A model generated the notes under the pieces. The model made no database searches. It saw only the letters and a program-made list of their open reading frames with translations, and was not told where the DNA came from. A stretch of DNA of 64,000 nt from Strix aluco (Eukaryota; Chordata; Aves; Strigiformes; Strigidae). Shown piece by piece: positions 48,689-59,849 of this stretch (position 1 is its first letter; the number at the start of each line of letters is the position of its first letter). The stretch covers positions 2,480,001-2,544,000 of the forward strand of contig NC_133942.1 of assembly GCF_031877795.1 (NCBI RefSeq), written 5' to 3'. The translations under genes and the position numbers were made by a program.

Positions 48689-50171
48689 AAAATCCATAAT
48701 TCCCATAAAATATCCAGCCTGACAAGACACTTGCTATATTTGGAAGAAATTCCCTGAGATCTGGGTGAATTTTTCTTCTGTAGGCATTCCATGCTCTCAC
48801 CTAGGAGCAAGTCTAACTGCCCCATATACTACTGCTATCTTAATGTGGAATATTGCTCACCTGAGGTATATAGGTTGAGCACCAAAGAGGTCATCTTAAT
48901 GTCCTTAGAAGCTTTAGTGGGAAGGTGGAGGTTAGGCAGAATGAGCAGGAGTAAGTGCAGTGATAGAACCCTGGCGGAGTTGGAAGACAAAAGTATTGGG
49001 GATGAGTGCTGCAGCCTTAATGGAAGCCATGGAAAACTTCTGCTGACAGTTAGATATGTTCAAAGGACAAGCGATCCAGGCCTTTAGAATGTGGGCTCAT
49101 CTAAGCAGGTTAAGTACAACACTAAAAGGAGCAGACTGTGAGGGTGATAGAACTGCTCAAGAAACAGAGTTTGTGGGATGGCATTCATGTAATGCAACTA
49201 GAAACTCAGAGTATAGGAAATACAGAAATCTGTTGGTGAGTGAGATGACAACCCTCTTGTAGGTTGTCAAGCTACTGAAACTTGGTGTTCCTGCAGTCAA
49301 AAGAAGGGTTAGACTCTAAAGTGCCTCCTCTGTACTCTAGCTGGAAACTGGTCTGAGTAGTGACTCTGAGCAGAGGATAGACTGGGGGAGTGCTGTGCTC
49401 AGGGACCTCTAGGGAAGTGCAACAGGTCTATCTTGGAAGTGCCAGTAGAGGATTAAAAAATACTGAAGACTTTATTCTTTGTTTTCTGGGTACGTTTTAG
49501 CTATGGACACATCCGTTCTTGTCCAAGATCAGTCGTTTGGCCAGAAATCAACAACAACATCATCACTACTTAGTCACACTAAAATGCTAAAATGCCTGTT
49601 GTAGGAAAACTCCATAATGTGTCTAAATATAGACTAAGCAGTAAGAATTGCAGATTTGGCTTTCTCTCCTCCTCCTGTCAATGCACAGCAAGTATTACCT
49701 GCTTTTAGCAATACAGACTGTTCCTCTGTATTCTATGCACAAGAAAATGCTGAAAACTGTTCCTTAAGCAAATTCAGTCACTTCTAGGGAAGACGAGGAG
49801 GGAACGGAGGACTAGAAACTGTTTTATGGAAGTTTCATTAATATTGCCCCAAAAATGAGCATCTGGAAAACAAGAGCCAAATTCTGTGGAGCTTAAGCCT
49901 GTTTAAGACAACTTCAACAATTCTTGTAATGAAATGGATGTTCTTTACAAATTTCTGCTCTGTGCAAACTTATAAATTGCTGTGTTAGTACCAAAGAGAT
50001 CTTTTGATCTACTCATAAATGTTCCTGTTTATGAATAAGCTAATAAAAGAACTGGAAGAGCTTTTGTGAGGTGGAAGAGTAAGTGGTGTTGTAGTGTTTG
50101 AGGAATGAGAAGAATCTCACTTCTGGGAAACCATTTCTTTATAAAAAACTTAATACTAATGGTAATTCTAG
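48689..50171. other. Unique spacer, possible KIF20B intron
   Basis: AT-richer single-copy sequence between the CR1 end and the first clear KIF20B exon. No repeat family, RNA gene or long convincing frame was recognised. The only coding-like piece is a weak candidate exon at 49501-49601. If the gene is intact upstream of the array, this is intron and the satellite plus CR1 lie within the same intron. Confidence 0.5.
49501..49601 (+). other. Weak candidate relic of the KIF20B exon just after the motor domain
   Basis: A good acceptor context (pyrimidine-rich, TTTTAG at 49495-49500) precedes a 33-codon open stretch containing DTSVLVQDQSFGQ and HTKMLK. It resembles the KIF20B neck-distal segment in spacing of D-T, Q-[DE], F-G, K-S and K-[IM]-L. 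It ends at TAG 49602 without a clean donor. The similarity is low and may be chance. Confidence 0.25.
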
Positions 50172-50311
50172 ATGCTGCTGAGTCTCACAGAAGAGTTGAA
50201 GAACAAACTTACTGCTGAGAAGAAGAATAAGTTACTGCTGGAACTAAAAATTCGTGAAGAGGTGATGCAGGAATTTGCCCAATATTTTGCTGAGCTGGAA
50301 ATATATTTCAA
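50172..50311 (+). CDS. KIF20B: KIF20B-like exon 1 of window (start of stalk coil)
   Basis: Acceptor TTCTAG at 50166-50171; donor AA|GTAAGT after 50311. Phase 0 in, phase 2 out. It encodes MLLSLTEELKNKL, then KIREEVMQEFAQYFAELE, matching the KIF20B segment immediately after the motor and neck (RKLLDL..EDL..KL, then KIREEVTQEF in human). The first codon is ATG where human has Lys; this is probably not a translation start. Predominantly amphipathic helix. Confidence 0.88.
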
Positions 50312-50911
50312 GTAAGTTAGCTTTAAGTGGTTTTTAAAGTTAATGATTAAAAACAATGAAATTCAATTAACTTATTTCTTAAATCTGTCTCTTGGCTATA
50401 AGAGACCACACTCTTCTGCTAGACTTACTGCCTCTGGTAATAGATCAGTTTCTGTTTGGACTATAAGTTCAGGAAAAATACTGTGTAGGAAAGGCCTTGA
50501 TTTGGGGGGGGTGGAGGGGGGTGTGTGTAATCTGTCAGCAGTGTTCCTGCAGAGCTCTCCCTAACAGAAGAGCTTTGATAGGATGTCTATAGAAAGAGTG
50601 ACACTTGCAAATTCTTTGGTTACTGCAGCCTTAGTGATACTTCAAATGGGTATTCTGGCTCAAGAAGCTTAGAAAAAATGCTCGTAGTTAAGTGTCAGCC
50701 ATAATCTGTGTATATATGTCTTCCCCTCATTCTTCAGGAGTGTGTGTGCAGGAAATACACTTCTGCTTTGGTGTAGGAACACCATTTTGTGTATTGTTCT
50801 ATTATTGCCAAAATAAAGAAAAAACCATCTTTGTTTATAGACAGCTGTACTAATAACTTCTTAGCAGCTCCTGCTAGCTAGCTTTTATCTGACTTATTTT
50901 CCCTACTCTAG
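50312..50911. other. Intron, no recognised content
   Basis: 600 bp with GT-AG borders. It contains a G-rich patch (about 50504-50521) followed by a short GT run, and otherwise nothing identifiable. Confidence 0.6.
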
Positions 50912-51062
50912 TGAGTGCCTTTCTTACGAACGAGAACGGCTTGAAGAAGATGCTGACACACGCCTGGAAATCTTCAAGGAACTTGTAGATGGTTATCTTG
51001 AAGACATGGATGAAGAAAATAAACTAAAGGATCAGCCTTGCAGTGAACAAGCTGGACCTCTG
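50912..51062 (+). CDS. KIF20B: KIF20B-like exon 2
   Basis: Acceptor CTACTCTAG ends at 50911. Codes the coil ERERLEEDADTRLEIFKELV, close to human KIF20B (EREILEENAERRLAIFKDLV in family knowledge), followed by an acidic linker DGYLEDMDEENK. Phase 2 in, 151 bp, phase 0 out at CTG|GTATTT. The donor is weak (GTATTT), but the phase matches the next exon. Confidence 0.85.
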
Positions 51063-52005
51063 GTATTTTTATCCCCCTGATAACATCCCTTTCACTAACC
51101 ACCTGTTGTGGAGATGGTACGTCTCAAGAATTAGAAGAATGGTTTCAAGGAATGGCATGCTGTGTAACTGTATCCTCAGCAAGATATATTTATCATGTTC
51201 AATAGGAGTAGTTGCTGTGCCTCAGATATGCATTTAGGAATCTTTGGGGTTTTCTGCATTTCTGCAACACAAAGTGAAAATTACTGTATACAAAGAAACT
51301 GGGGGAAAAGCTGCAATTTTGCTATAAACTGTTGCATTAAGTGCCTATTTAAGGTATTTGAAGCTGAATTCTTAGGCCCTGTATATGGACTGTACTGGAG
51401 TGATCCCAGAGACTTTTTTCCTCTTAAGGCTATTGTAGCTACAACTGAAGCAATGACAATTGTATATACACTTGGGCATAACTAAACTCTTAGGTTGAGG
51501 CTGGTTCTTGTGAGTTTGGAACCTTTTGTTTTTAAAAAACAAGGAGGAAAGATATAAAGTCAATGTTTTAAGTACAACTTAGTTTGATCAGTTGCCACAA
51601 ACTCATTTGACCTCACAAACTTTTACTGATATTTGAAAATTTCAGATGTATTCCTTCTAAAGCTGTTTGCTTGCTGTGTTCATTCAGTGTTCTCATCGGG
51701 TAAAAATGCTAGCTTTTATACTAAATTTGGAGGGGATGTTTTTGTGGTGATATAAAAGGGAGTGTGATGGTGGGCCGTTAAATGCTTTAAAAATAAAGTA
51801 GCTGTTACTTGATGCTGGAGAATTCTGTGTGAAGGTAGACAGAAACTGGCAATCAAATTGCCTGTGAACCCACAAGACGGCTTTGAAGTGAGAATTAACT
51901 GTACGTAGATGTTTGAGGACATAATGGTCTTCCAAATTTTCAGTAGAAATAATGGGTATTGTGTAATTATTTGCTATTTCTAAATGGATATAAATTATCT
52001 TTCAG
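51063..52005. other. Intron, no recognised content
   Basis: 943 bp of AT-rich unique sequence. Short frames here are not conserved-looking, and no repeat or RNA gene was seen. Confidence 0.6.
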
Positions 52006-52273
52006 AGTGAAGAATATGGCATAGGGACAGGCACCTACATTGATCTTGAGGGCGTTACTGATTCTCTGCAGAATGATGTCGTTGATATCAAAAAGCAGGC
52101 AGAAGAAACACACAGACACATGGTGTCTCTAGAGGACCCTCAGGAAGCTACAGGTTGGCTTGAAAAACAGCTGGGCAAAACTACCACTGCACTAACTCAG
52201 ACCAAAGAAAAGCTGACAAAGAAAACCAATGAACTAATCAAAATTGAAGAGCAGCTGACACAGAAAACCAAAG
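52006..52273 (+). CDS. KIF20B: KIF20B-like exon 3
   Basis: Acceptor CTTTCAG ends at 52005; donor AAAG|GTGAGC is strong. Phase 0 in, phase 1 out. Encodes YIDLEGVTDSLQNDVVDIKK, then SLEDPQEATG, then a Lys/Glu-rich coil (TKEKLTKKTNELIKIEEQL). Human KIF20B has the same order, with DIIDSLQ..VADIKKQAE and LPDPQEAT. In human the DSLQ-to-PDPQ part can be skipped between isoforms. The whole 89-codon exon is open. Confidence 0.9.
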
Positions 52274-52865
52274 GTGAGCTGGGTGTGTGTGTGATGTGAC
52301 AGAAAAAAAGAAATGACTACTGTAAAATAGTAGTTGAGCATTGTAAAATCCAGTTGAGCAGGATTTTGGAACCAAATCTTATGCATAGAGGTGATAATCA
52401 ATTGTTTGGTGTATGTTCAGGTTGAACAATCCCACAGGCCTTGATTATTTCATTTTTAAGACAAAACTTAAAACTGTCAGTTGAAGACTTCTGAATTGTA
52501 GGGTAACACGTCAACATTATTTATTCGTGATTTCATGGTTATATTGTGATCCCAGCACTTTACATTTGGCTGATGCAGTGGTTTCAGGTATTCTGTGGAA
52601 CATTCATAGATAACAGTAGCAATACCTCATAGTACGATTTCAGCAGAAGTCTCTCGATGTGGTCTGTATTTTATATGGGTTGCAGGGCCCAATTCTGTTC
52701 AAAACAACCTGAACTTTTGAAATGTGTCCTGCAAGTAGAAGCCAACACAAAAATAAATGAGTCTATTCAAAAGCTACTAACATACCAGAAGATCTGGAAA
52801 AATGGATTACTGAGTAAACTATGTAATGGCTGCTTATTTGATGCAGGCTTCTTTTCCTGTTACAG
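52274..52865. other. Intron, no recognised content
   Basis: 592 bp. A coincidental open stretch at 52657-52860 was examined and not accepted as an exon. Nothing else was recognised. Confidence 0.55.
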
Positions 52866-52927
52866 ACTTTGAAATGCAGATGATTAAATCGGATGAGTCT
52901 GCTGAGCAGCTTAAAGAACCAACTGAG
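52866..52927 (+). CDS. KIF20B: KIF20B-like exon 4 (small)
   Basis: 62 bp between CTGTTACAG (ends 52865) and GAG|GTAACT. It takes one base from exon 3 to make Asp, then encodes FEMQMIKSDESAEQLKEPTE. It exits in phase 0. It fills the position of the human segment between the TKEEL coil and the NQRIKEL coil. Called on splice signals and phase more than on sequence identity. Confidence 0.78.
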
Positions 52928-53112
52928 GTAACTTTCTCAAAAAAAACCTTGTGCAGAATTACTTGCTTTAGTACAAAATTTCTGTGGCTTAAAATGCTGT
53001 TGTAGTATGTTTCTAGCTTTTTTTATATCAAGCTTAGCTTAACCGATCTTGCTTCTAAATGCATCGTATAGTTCAAGAATTGAACATTGACTGAACTACT
53101 TTCTTTTCTAAG

Positions 53113-53232
53113 AAAATGAATACGCAGAATGAAAGGATTCAAGAACTAATGGACATCGTGGAGCAAAAAGATCACGTTACCATGAGACTGCAGGATTTGA
53201 TATCCTGTTTAGAAAAAAACATGAAAGACTAT
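53113..53232 (+). CDS. KIF20B: KIF20B-like exon 5
   Basis: Forty codons in phase 0-0, acceptor TTCTAAG, donor TAT|GTAAGT. Encodes KMNTQNERIQELMDIVEQKD, closely matching the human KIF20B coil around QNQRIKELINIIDQKED. One of the most diagnostic exons. The following intron sequence stays open for a while, but the strong donor makes read-through unlikely. Confidence 0.92.
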
Positions 53233-54853
53233 GTAAGTCTTAGACATCTTAATTTTCTGTTTACAAAAAAATCTAAATCTGTGCTTGTAATGGACTTGAC
53301 TATTTTGGAAAATTGAAATTTTCTGTAAGTAATTGCTACTTTCTTGAAATGGCAGCAGGTGAAGTTGGCATTGAAACTAAAGTTGCAGCAGAACATGTGT
53401 GGAGGTGTGTGTGGAAAATAGCACTTTTGGAAGCAGTGATCTGCAGTTATTATTGGAGGACTGTTAATGAGACCATGAAGAGCCACTCTAAAGAAAAAAA
53501 AAGAGCCACTCAAACTGGGAGGACTTTAGCAGTGGGAAGAGAGGGATTATGTCACTGTCTTTTTATTTTTGCCTGAATGGAAGAGGAAGGAAAGGAGGTT
53601 TTGCTGCAGCAAAAGGTCAAATTTAATTGAAGTTAGAAGTTAATGTGAGAAGGACAGTGATTGTGTAAATTGGCAACAAAAACCAGTGTGTTCCACCTAC
53701 TACCACCATGCACACAAACTTTTTAAGGCAGAGCAGTAATATGAATGTGTTGAGCAGAGTTTGAACTAAGAGTGGATGGCCAGGGTATCTCTGCTTTTGA
53801 TGGGATCAATAAAACTTGCAGCTGGCTAGTCTGCTGCTGGCTGCTGAATGCCAGAAGACTGGCTGGGCTACATGGATACAGGTTAGAAAAAAATCTAAAC
53901 ATGCAGTTAGGTGGTTTTTTTGAGCCTGATGCCCAGTAACCTGAAACGTAGTTCTGAGAACATTTTAAATTAAACTTAGGCAGCATCTGATCCCTTTTTC
54001 TCTTCCACTGTGAACTTAAGGCTTTGACCATACTTAATCTTCTGTTCCCTCTCTGCCTCTGAGCAGCTGAGCTTTTCAGTAGCAGGAATGCTCAGGGTGA
54101 TGGCAGTTGTGATGACTGCTTCCTGTCACTGCTCCTGCCAAGAGAAAGGCTCCAGCTCTGTCCAGTGTTTCTGGGAGACTCTGTGGCATGACACTTAAAA
54201 CGTGACCACAAACCTCAAGTCTGTTCTACAGATTTTTTTTTTTTTAATTAGTTACTTAGATGAGTGATTGGTCCTTGGCAACCAGCATGGCTTGCCACTT
54301 GTGTCATCTTGTGAGTAAAGAAACTTCATTCTTAGTCAAATATACAAATATAAAGTACATATGACAGAACTGACCAGGCTTTCAAATTGCATCAGATCTG
54401 TCATGATAAAAATGATCTGTGGCTTTGCTGAAGGCGGTTAAAACTCCCAGCTCTACCAACTATGACAAGAAAGTTGTGAACTTGTAGAGCTGACCATTGG
54501 CCCTTTGGGCAAATCATGAATTTCCTCAACTCTTTCGACACTGGACACTTCAGGTGGTAAACTCGTTTTGCATTTTGTAGTTTCCTGGTCTCTTGCTCTA
54601 CTTTCTGTACAGTGCAAAACATTGTGCTTATTACTGTCTGAAGGTGTACCTGCTTTTTGCTTGAGTAACTGAGCTGTAACTGACTTGTTCTTCTGACAAC
54701 CCCTTATACAGGTTACCCAGATAGATTTGTAAAAATGTTTGCATCTAAAAGATTACTAAGGGTTTTAAGTGCTCACTTGGTAAAACTTCAAAGTAATTGA
54801 TCTTATTTTAACACAGGACAACACTGTAACTACCATGAAAAGAAAATTCACAG
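53233..54853. other. Intron with a T13 tract
   Basis: 1.6 kb of unique sequence. A T13 tract lies at 54233-54245. No repeat family or RNA gene was recognised. Confidence 0.55.
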
Positions 54854-54983
54854 AAAAGAACTCTTAACGAAGTGATTGAAAGCAGCCAATTCAAGGATTG
54901 TGAGGAGACTGTATTGGAAGTGGGAAGAAAACATTGCTCTGAAAGTAAGCCTATTGTGGAAAAAGAGCCACCTGCAGAGAAAG
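54854..54983 (+). CDS. KIF20B: KIF20B-like exon 6 (acceptor ambiguous)
   Basis: With the acceptor TTCACAG ending at 54853, the exon is open in phase 0 in, phase 1 out. It encodes KRTLNEVIESSQFKDCEETV and later EKEPPAEKG, matching the human ETVEVPK..EPPAKKG segment. A better pyrimidine-tract acceptor exists at 54815-54816 (TTATTTTAACACAG). Starting there reads 16 sensible codons (DNTVTTMKRKFTEK) and then hits TAA at 54865, one base out of frame with the rest. So either the downstream acceptor is used or a 1-bp frameshift lies in the A-rich stretch near 54854. The donor is G|GTAAAA. Confidence 0.75.
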
Positions 54984-57900
54984 GTAAAATTTCTACTGTC
55001 ACTCAAGAGGGGGCCTTCCAAAAAAACTTGATTACTATTCCAGAACAGAAGCGAAAAATTGTGAAGTGTAAACATTATGTTGTGAGGAGAAAATCTACTC
55101 TGTTAAACTGTAAATCAGAATAACTGGTATGTAAATATCATCTTTTGCAGAAGGTTCTATACTGCTCACTCCTAAATGCTTAAAATAAAAGTTAGTTTTT
55201 AGACTCTCCTTTCTGCTGCATCTCTCATCTGTTAATGTACTTGCAGACTCAGCTGTAGTTCTTAATCAATTTCTTAACAGTTGTTTTTGGACTAAATTTG
55301 CTGTTGGTGGACTTCTGGGAAAGAAACATCCCCTGCTCAAGTTTTTTAAAATTGCCTACGCAAGCGTCAGAGGTGTCAGTGAGTTACTGATTGTTCAGTC
55401 CTACAGCATGGACTGTGAAACTTGGGGTTTCGTGCTGTGTGCTGCTGTGAACTCACCAGCTTTGGGCAAGGTGACTGTGCTGGCAAAGGAGAAAAGCTTT
55501 TCACTTGAATGGAAGTAAAATTATTTTAAGTCCACAGATACATATTTTGTGCAGCTCTCACGTTTGCACTTCCACGTTTGCTTCCCTTGCTTTAGCTGTG
55601 AGCTTACCAGTCTTTTTAGAATGAGGCGAATAAACCAGCTACAGTTGAAGACCTTCAAGCATAAGGGTGAAACTTAAAAGGGCACCACTACTTATGTTAT
55701 CCATTTCATTAAAGTCTATTAATTGGTGAGATTGAGCTATATGGGACTGACTTGTACAAAATGGTATTTGTAAGATCTGTCTGTCTCTTACTTGACTTCA
55801 GGACAGAGCTGGGCTCCAGTCTCTCATAGGACTATGGGAAGCATATGCCAAAGGAGAATGAAAGATCTTCCCTTTGTATCCCTCACTTTCTTGCCTTCTT
55901 CCTGCAGAACAGGTGCAAGTAAGAAGATCTTCCAGGCAATTGTTTGGGTGAGGATAGGATAGAAAAAGAGAATAAGGTTAAAAATGGGGATCAGAAAATA
56001 TCTATCTCCATAAAGAGGGATAAAATATGTTAAAAGGAGACTTGTCAAGTTCACATGATCACAGAAAACTGAGGATACAGGTGGTGAATAAACTGAATGC
56101 TGGACTGTCATTCATCGCTGCAGTGAAAGACCAAGGGAATGCTCAATCTGGAAGATCAGTTTAAGTTTATGGAACACAGCACTTCATGCCATGGGTAGTG
56201 AACTTCTAGTATTTGTTGCCCTAGAAGGTGAGAGAGACAGATAATTCTCAGATCCCAGGAGTGGTTAGACAAGCTAACAGCCAACAGGGTCATACACAGA
56301 TACTGAAAGGGTCAGGCAGGGATTGATTGTCTCATGTTCCTCCAACATTCCCAGGTGTCTTATGTCAGAAAAGGTTTGTGGGAAGTGGCTGGGCCTGCCA
56401 ACAGCAGCAAAAGGAGGCAAAATATTAGGCTAGGTCAAGGTCAACTGATGGTATGTCATCCAGTAGGGCACTTCTGATGTCTGTGCGGCTTGTTCAAATA
56501 CGTGTCATTTGAAGTCTGTCTTAAGAAAAGCTTCTGTCTGTACCAGGTGCATTTCTGATTTATCTCTACCTTTTTTGGTTGGATGAATACTGGATCCCAG
56601 CATGACCATTTGGTAGTGCCACCTATATAAATGTTACAGGAAGGGGGTGAGAACTGAAGCTGATGTAGACTCTTCGATATACTATATAGTAATAGGTTTC
56701 TTATCTCATGACTGAAACTTGTTTCAAGCAGCAAAAAATAGAGAAGTGATAGCTCTTCTCAAACAAGAAATTAGTTAGCAGTGCCAATCAATGACAGCAC
56801 TGAGATTTTCTTTTTATTGGGAAGAGCAGGCTCTTCAGTCATGTTAAATATGTTTGATTTGTGGCTGTTGATAATATAAGGCATCTAATTTAAAAACTGA
56901 GTTGTTAGATGCTCCGTAATGATGAAACTTATATATACTTACATTTAACCATTCTTGTTAAACATACTTGGTACAATAGGAAAATGAGCACAGGTACATC
57001 GTGATGGCTTTGTTGTAGAATTCAGACATGCTAGTGGCCTATGACCAAAGCTTATTTCGTGAGAAGATAGGTTATCTTGTCTTGAGGTTCAGGTTTTTGT
57101 ACTCTTCTCTAGGACTTGCCTCCCATGTTTTGGGATGGGATTTTTTCCTTTCTTAGTACTTCCTACGTACAAAGCTTCTTCACAGAATATCACATATCTT
57201 CTTGCACTAGTATTTATCCTGCTTTGCTACATGATTGTGGTTGTCAGCACAAAGCATCTCGATCACCTCTAAATCCTCTTATGAATGATCATACCCTTCT
57301 CACTAGAGCTGTTGGGCAAAACTCTGCTACTTTTTGTATCTTGGCACCTTAGAGAGCAAAATATGTCTTAAGACATCTCGGCACCTCTCCCTTTTAGTGA
57401 AGTATGTAAAATTCATGTCCAGTGTGAGGAGTTTGTAGTATTTTGTCTGATGTGTTTTCTTGAGACCACACAACTAGGCTTTCAGAGAAAACTATCTCCC
57501 AGTCCCAAATTCTTAATCTTGTAGTATTTAGAAGCATGGCTTTACAAGCCAGAGTAAAGCTGCTGTTTCCTCTGGCCTAGCAGGAACACTTGATACATCT
57601 CATTAGAACAGAAAAGAAAGGGTACAGAAAAGCAGGAGGAAAAAAGTGTCCTGTAGAATTTGATCCCTCTAAAAATAATCAAAAACCAAAACCTGAATTG
57701 AGATGGAGACCACTATTTCTAATGCTTCAGTACGACTTTTTGTTAGTGACTCTATAATAAACCTGTTGGATCTGTTCAGAGGATGTTTCCATGCAGTACA
57801 CATGTACCCATGTGCTTAATGCTCCCAAAGGGAGATAACTGCCAAACTCCACCTTACTGTAGCTGCAGTACTCACAGAAATCTATAGTATCACTTTGGAG

Positions 57901-58759
57901 TACAGAGCTGTGATGGCCTAATCCTGTAGTGATAGTCAGGCTTGGTTTTAATACTAAAACATACCTGCATGTTACTAAATGGACACAGCTGGATTCTAAA
58001 ACACTTGTGTAAAATACAGCTGGAGTCAGTTTTGAAGGTGGTGAAATGTCTATGATTTTACTTCAGGGAAAAAACAGTCTTAAGCTAATAAAATGTTTAT
58101 GAAAATTTGGGATCCTGATGGAATGTTGTAGATCTTTCTGGGAGAACCTTACATGCAACACATTAGGTGTGGGCATAAGTAGTTCTCCTTGTATCTAGTT
58201 TAGAAACCAACTGAAAAAAGAGAAGAAAGTCCCAAACACTAAGCAAAAAACTTGTGCTGGATTTTTAGCTTAATTTTTAAAGTAAGGGCATATTGAGTAT
58301 GAATGAAAATTCTCAGGGAAGTGTACAATGCCATTGCTTTTCTGAATGTAAAATGGGGGATGGGCTGTATTAAAAGGATTGTTGAACCAGTGAAAGTGGA
58401 AACTAGACATAACTGTGACCGTTATCTAGCTCATAGATATTACTACACATTAGTAAAACTAGCTAGATTTTTCTGTAGTGGTGCAGAGCAGAAGGCTGGA
58501 ATAGAGCCATGGCAAAATGTTCTTTAAGGCTCCTGAACACCTCTTGCTGCAAACCACGTCTGTAAGCCTAAGAGGCACTTAACTGCATTTTAAACTGTTC
58601 TGAGGGGCTTTACTTCAAGACTTCGAAAAGCCATGTGATATAAGGGTGTGGCTTTCAGCTGGTGACCATTTTCCATGTAGTAATTGCTATTTGGCAGTGC
58701 TAGTGACTTGTACTATTGATTTTAATCATCCTGAACTGTTGGTTTTTTTGGTTTTTTAG
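54984..58759. other. Large intron, no recognised content
   Basis: 3.8 kb of unique AT-rich sequence. The exon 6 frame reads through the donor to TAA at 55121-55123, with an AATAAA at 55184-55189. No transposon ends, tRNA-like or other RNA genes were recognised on either strand. Short frames have no family resemblance. Confidence 0.55.
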
Positions 58760-59849
58760 GAGGTATGAAGGAGAGTTGGGAAGATGACTCTCTGGACCAA
58801 AAGAGAACTGAATATGTGAAAGCAAATAATACTGAGAACTATGCAGAAATACTAGCACTGAGGGAAAGAACTGAAACCTTGGAAGGTCAGCTAGCTGCAC
58901 CTGAAGAACAGTGCAGAAGAGAAAAAAACAAAAAGGAGTTCAGTGGGCAAATAAAAAACCTAAATCTCAAGCTCTCTGCTTCAGAAGAAAGGGCTTCTGG
59001 CTTAGGTGAAGAACTTCAGCAGTGTCGAGCTGACTATCAGGGGATTGTTTCTGAATTGGACAAACAGAAAACTATCAATAGGGAACAAGAAGAAAAGATT
59101 ATTCAGCTAAATAACAAAGTAGAAGGTGCTAAACAAAATATAATTTATAAAGTGCCGCTAATTAAAACAATGCAGTCCAAAGTAGGTGAGTTGTATAAAT
59201 GTCACTTAGAGTCTTACACTACGGATATTGATTCAGTTAATCTAAAGGATTCCTTAGACTCTCAGAAAGATGAGCTGGAGAGAGCTTCTTCACAAAAAAG
59301 TCAGCAGATTCAAGAACCACTTCAACAAGTTGAAGACTTAAAGAAGGGACTTGATGATGCTGAGAATTATAATAATCAACTGAAAATAAAGTTAAATGAG
59401 ACTGCAAATCAAGATTATCAGTCCACAAATGAAAAAGATCTTATGAACCAGTTACAAGAGCACATCCAGAAGAAAACCCAGGATTTTGGAAAACAGGCTG
59501 CAGAGGATCACAGAGTAATTGCACCGTTTGAAGAGGAAGTTACCAGCTCCGAGGGAAAAATAAGAGAGCTTGAATGCCTCTTGGAGGCTTTTAGAGCTAA
59601 AGATGACAGCATAGCAAAGTTAGAAGAAGTACTTAAAGAAAAAGAATCTATTATTTTAAATCTGGAAAGTAATACAGTAGCTCTGCAAGAGGAATGTGCC
59701 AATTCAGACAAAAAACTGAAAGAATTAAATGATCAGGAAGCAAATCTAAAGGAGGAAGTTGTGCAGTTGATGAACAGCTTGGAGAACATGAAACACACTC
59801 TTCAAGAAAGGGAGAAAAATGAGGATGAGCAAATACAATCTATAGAATT
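58760..59849 (+). CDS. KIF20B: KIF20B-like large coiled-coil exon 7
   Basis: 1090 bp, fully open (phase 1 in, 2 out), between TTTTTTAG and GAATT|GTAAGT. Encodes about 363 residues of nearly continuous coiled coil. Recognisable blocks are LNLKLSASEERASGLGEELQ, REQEEKIIQLNNKVEGAKQN, SSQKSQQIQE, GKIRELECLLEA, KEKESIILNLESN and NLKEEVVQLMNSLENMKH. They match the human KIF20B stalk in order (NQEQEEKIMKLSNEIE, KIKELETILE, KESIILKLERN, MKHLLQ in family knowledge). It is tens of residues shorter than human between the KTMQSKVGEL block and SSQKSQQI. Prolines occur inside the coil (AAPEEQ, QEPLQQ, IAPFEE), possibly from relaxed constraint. Confidence 0.93.

Noticed and set aside
48791..49262. Short open frames after the CR1 3' end
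   Set aside because: No recognisable family, poor composition for coding, and no splice signals tying them to KIF20B.
52657..52872. A 71-codon open frame as an extra KIF20B exon
   Set aside because: It has no similarity to the family. Exons 3 and 4 join in exact phase without it, and its end overlaps the acceptor of exon 4.
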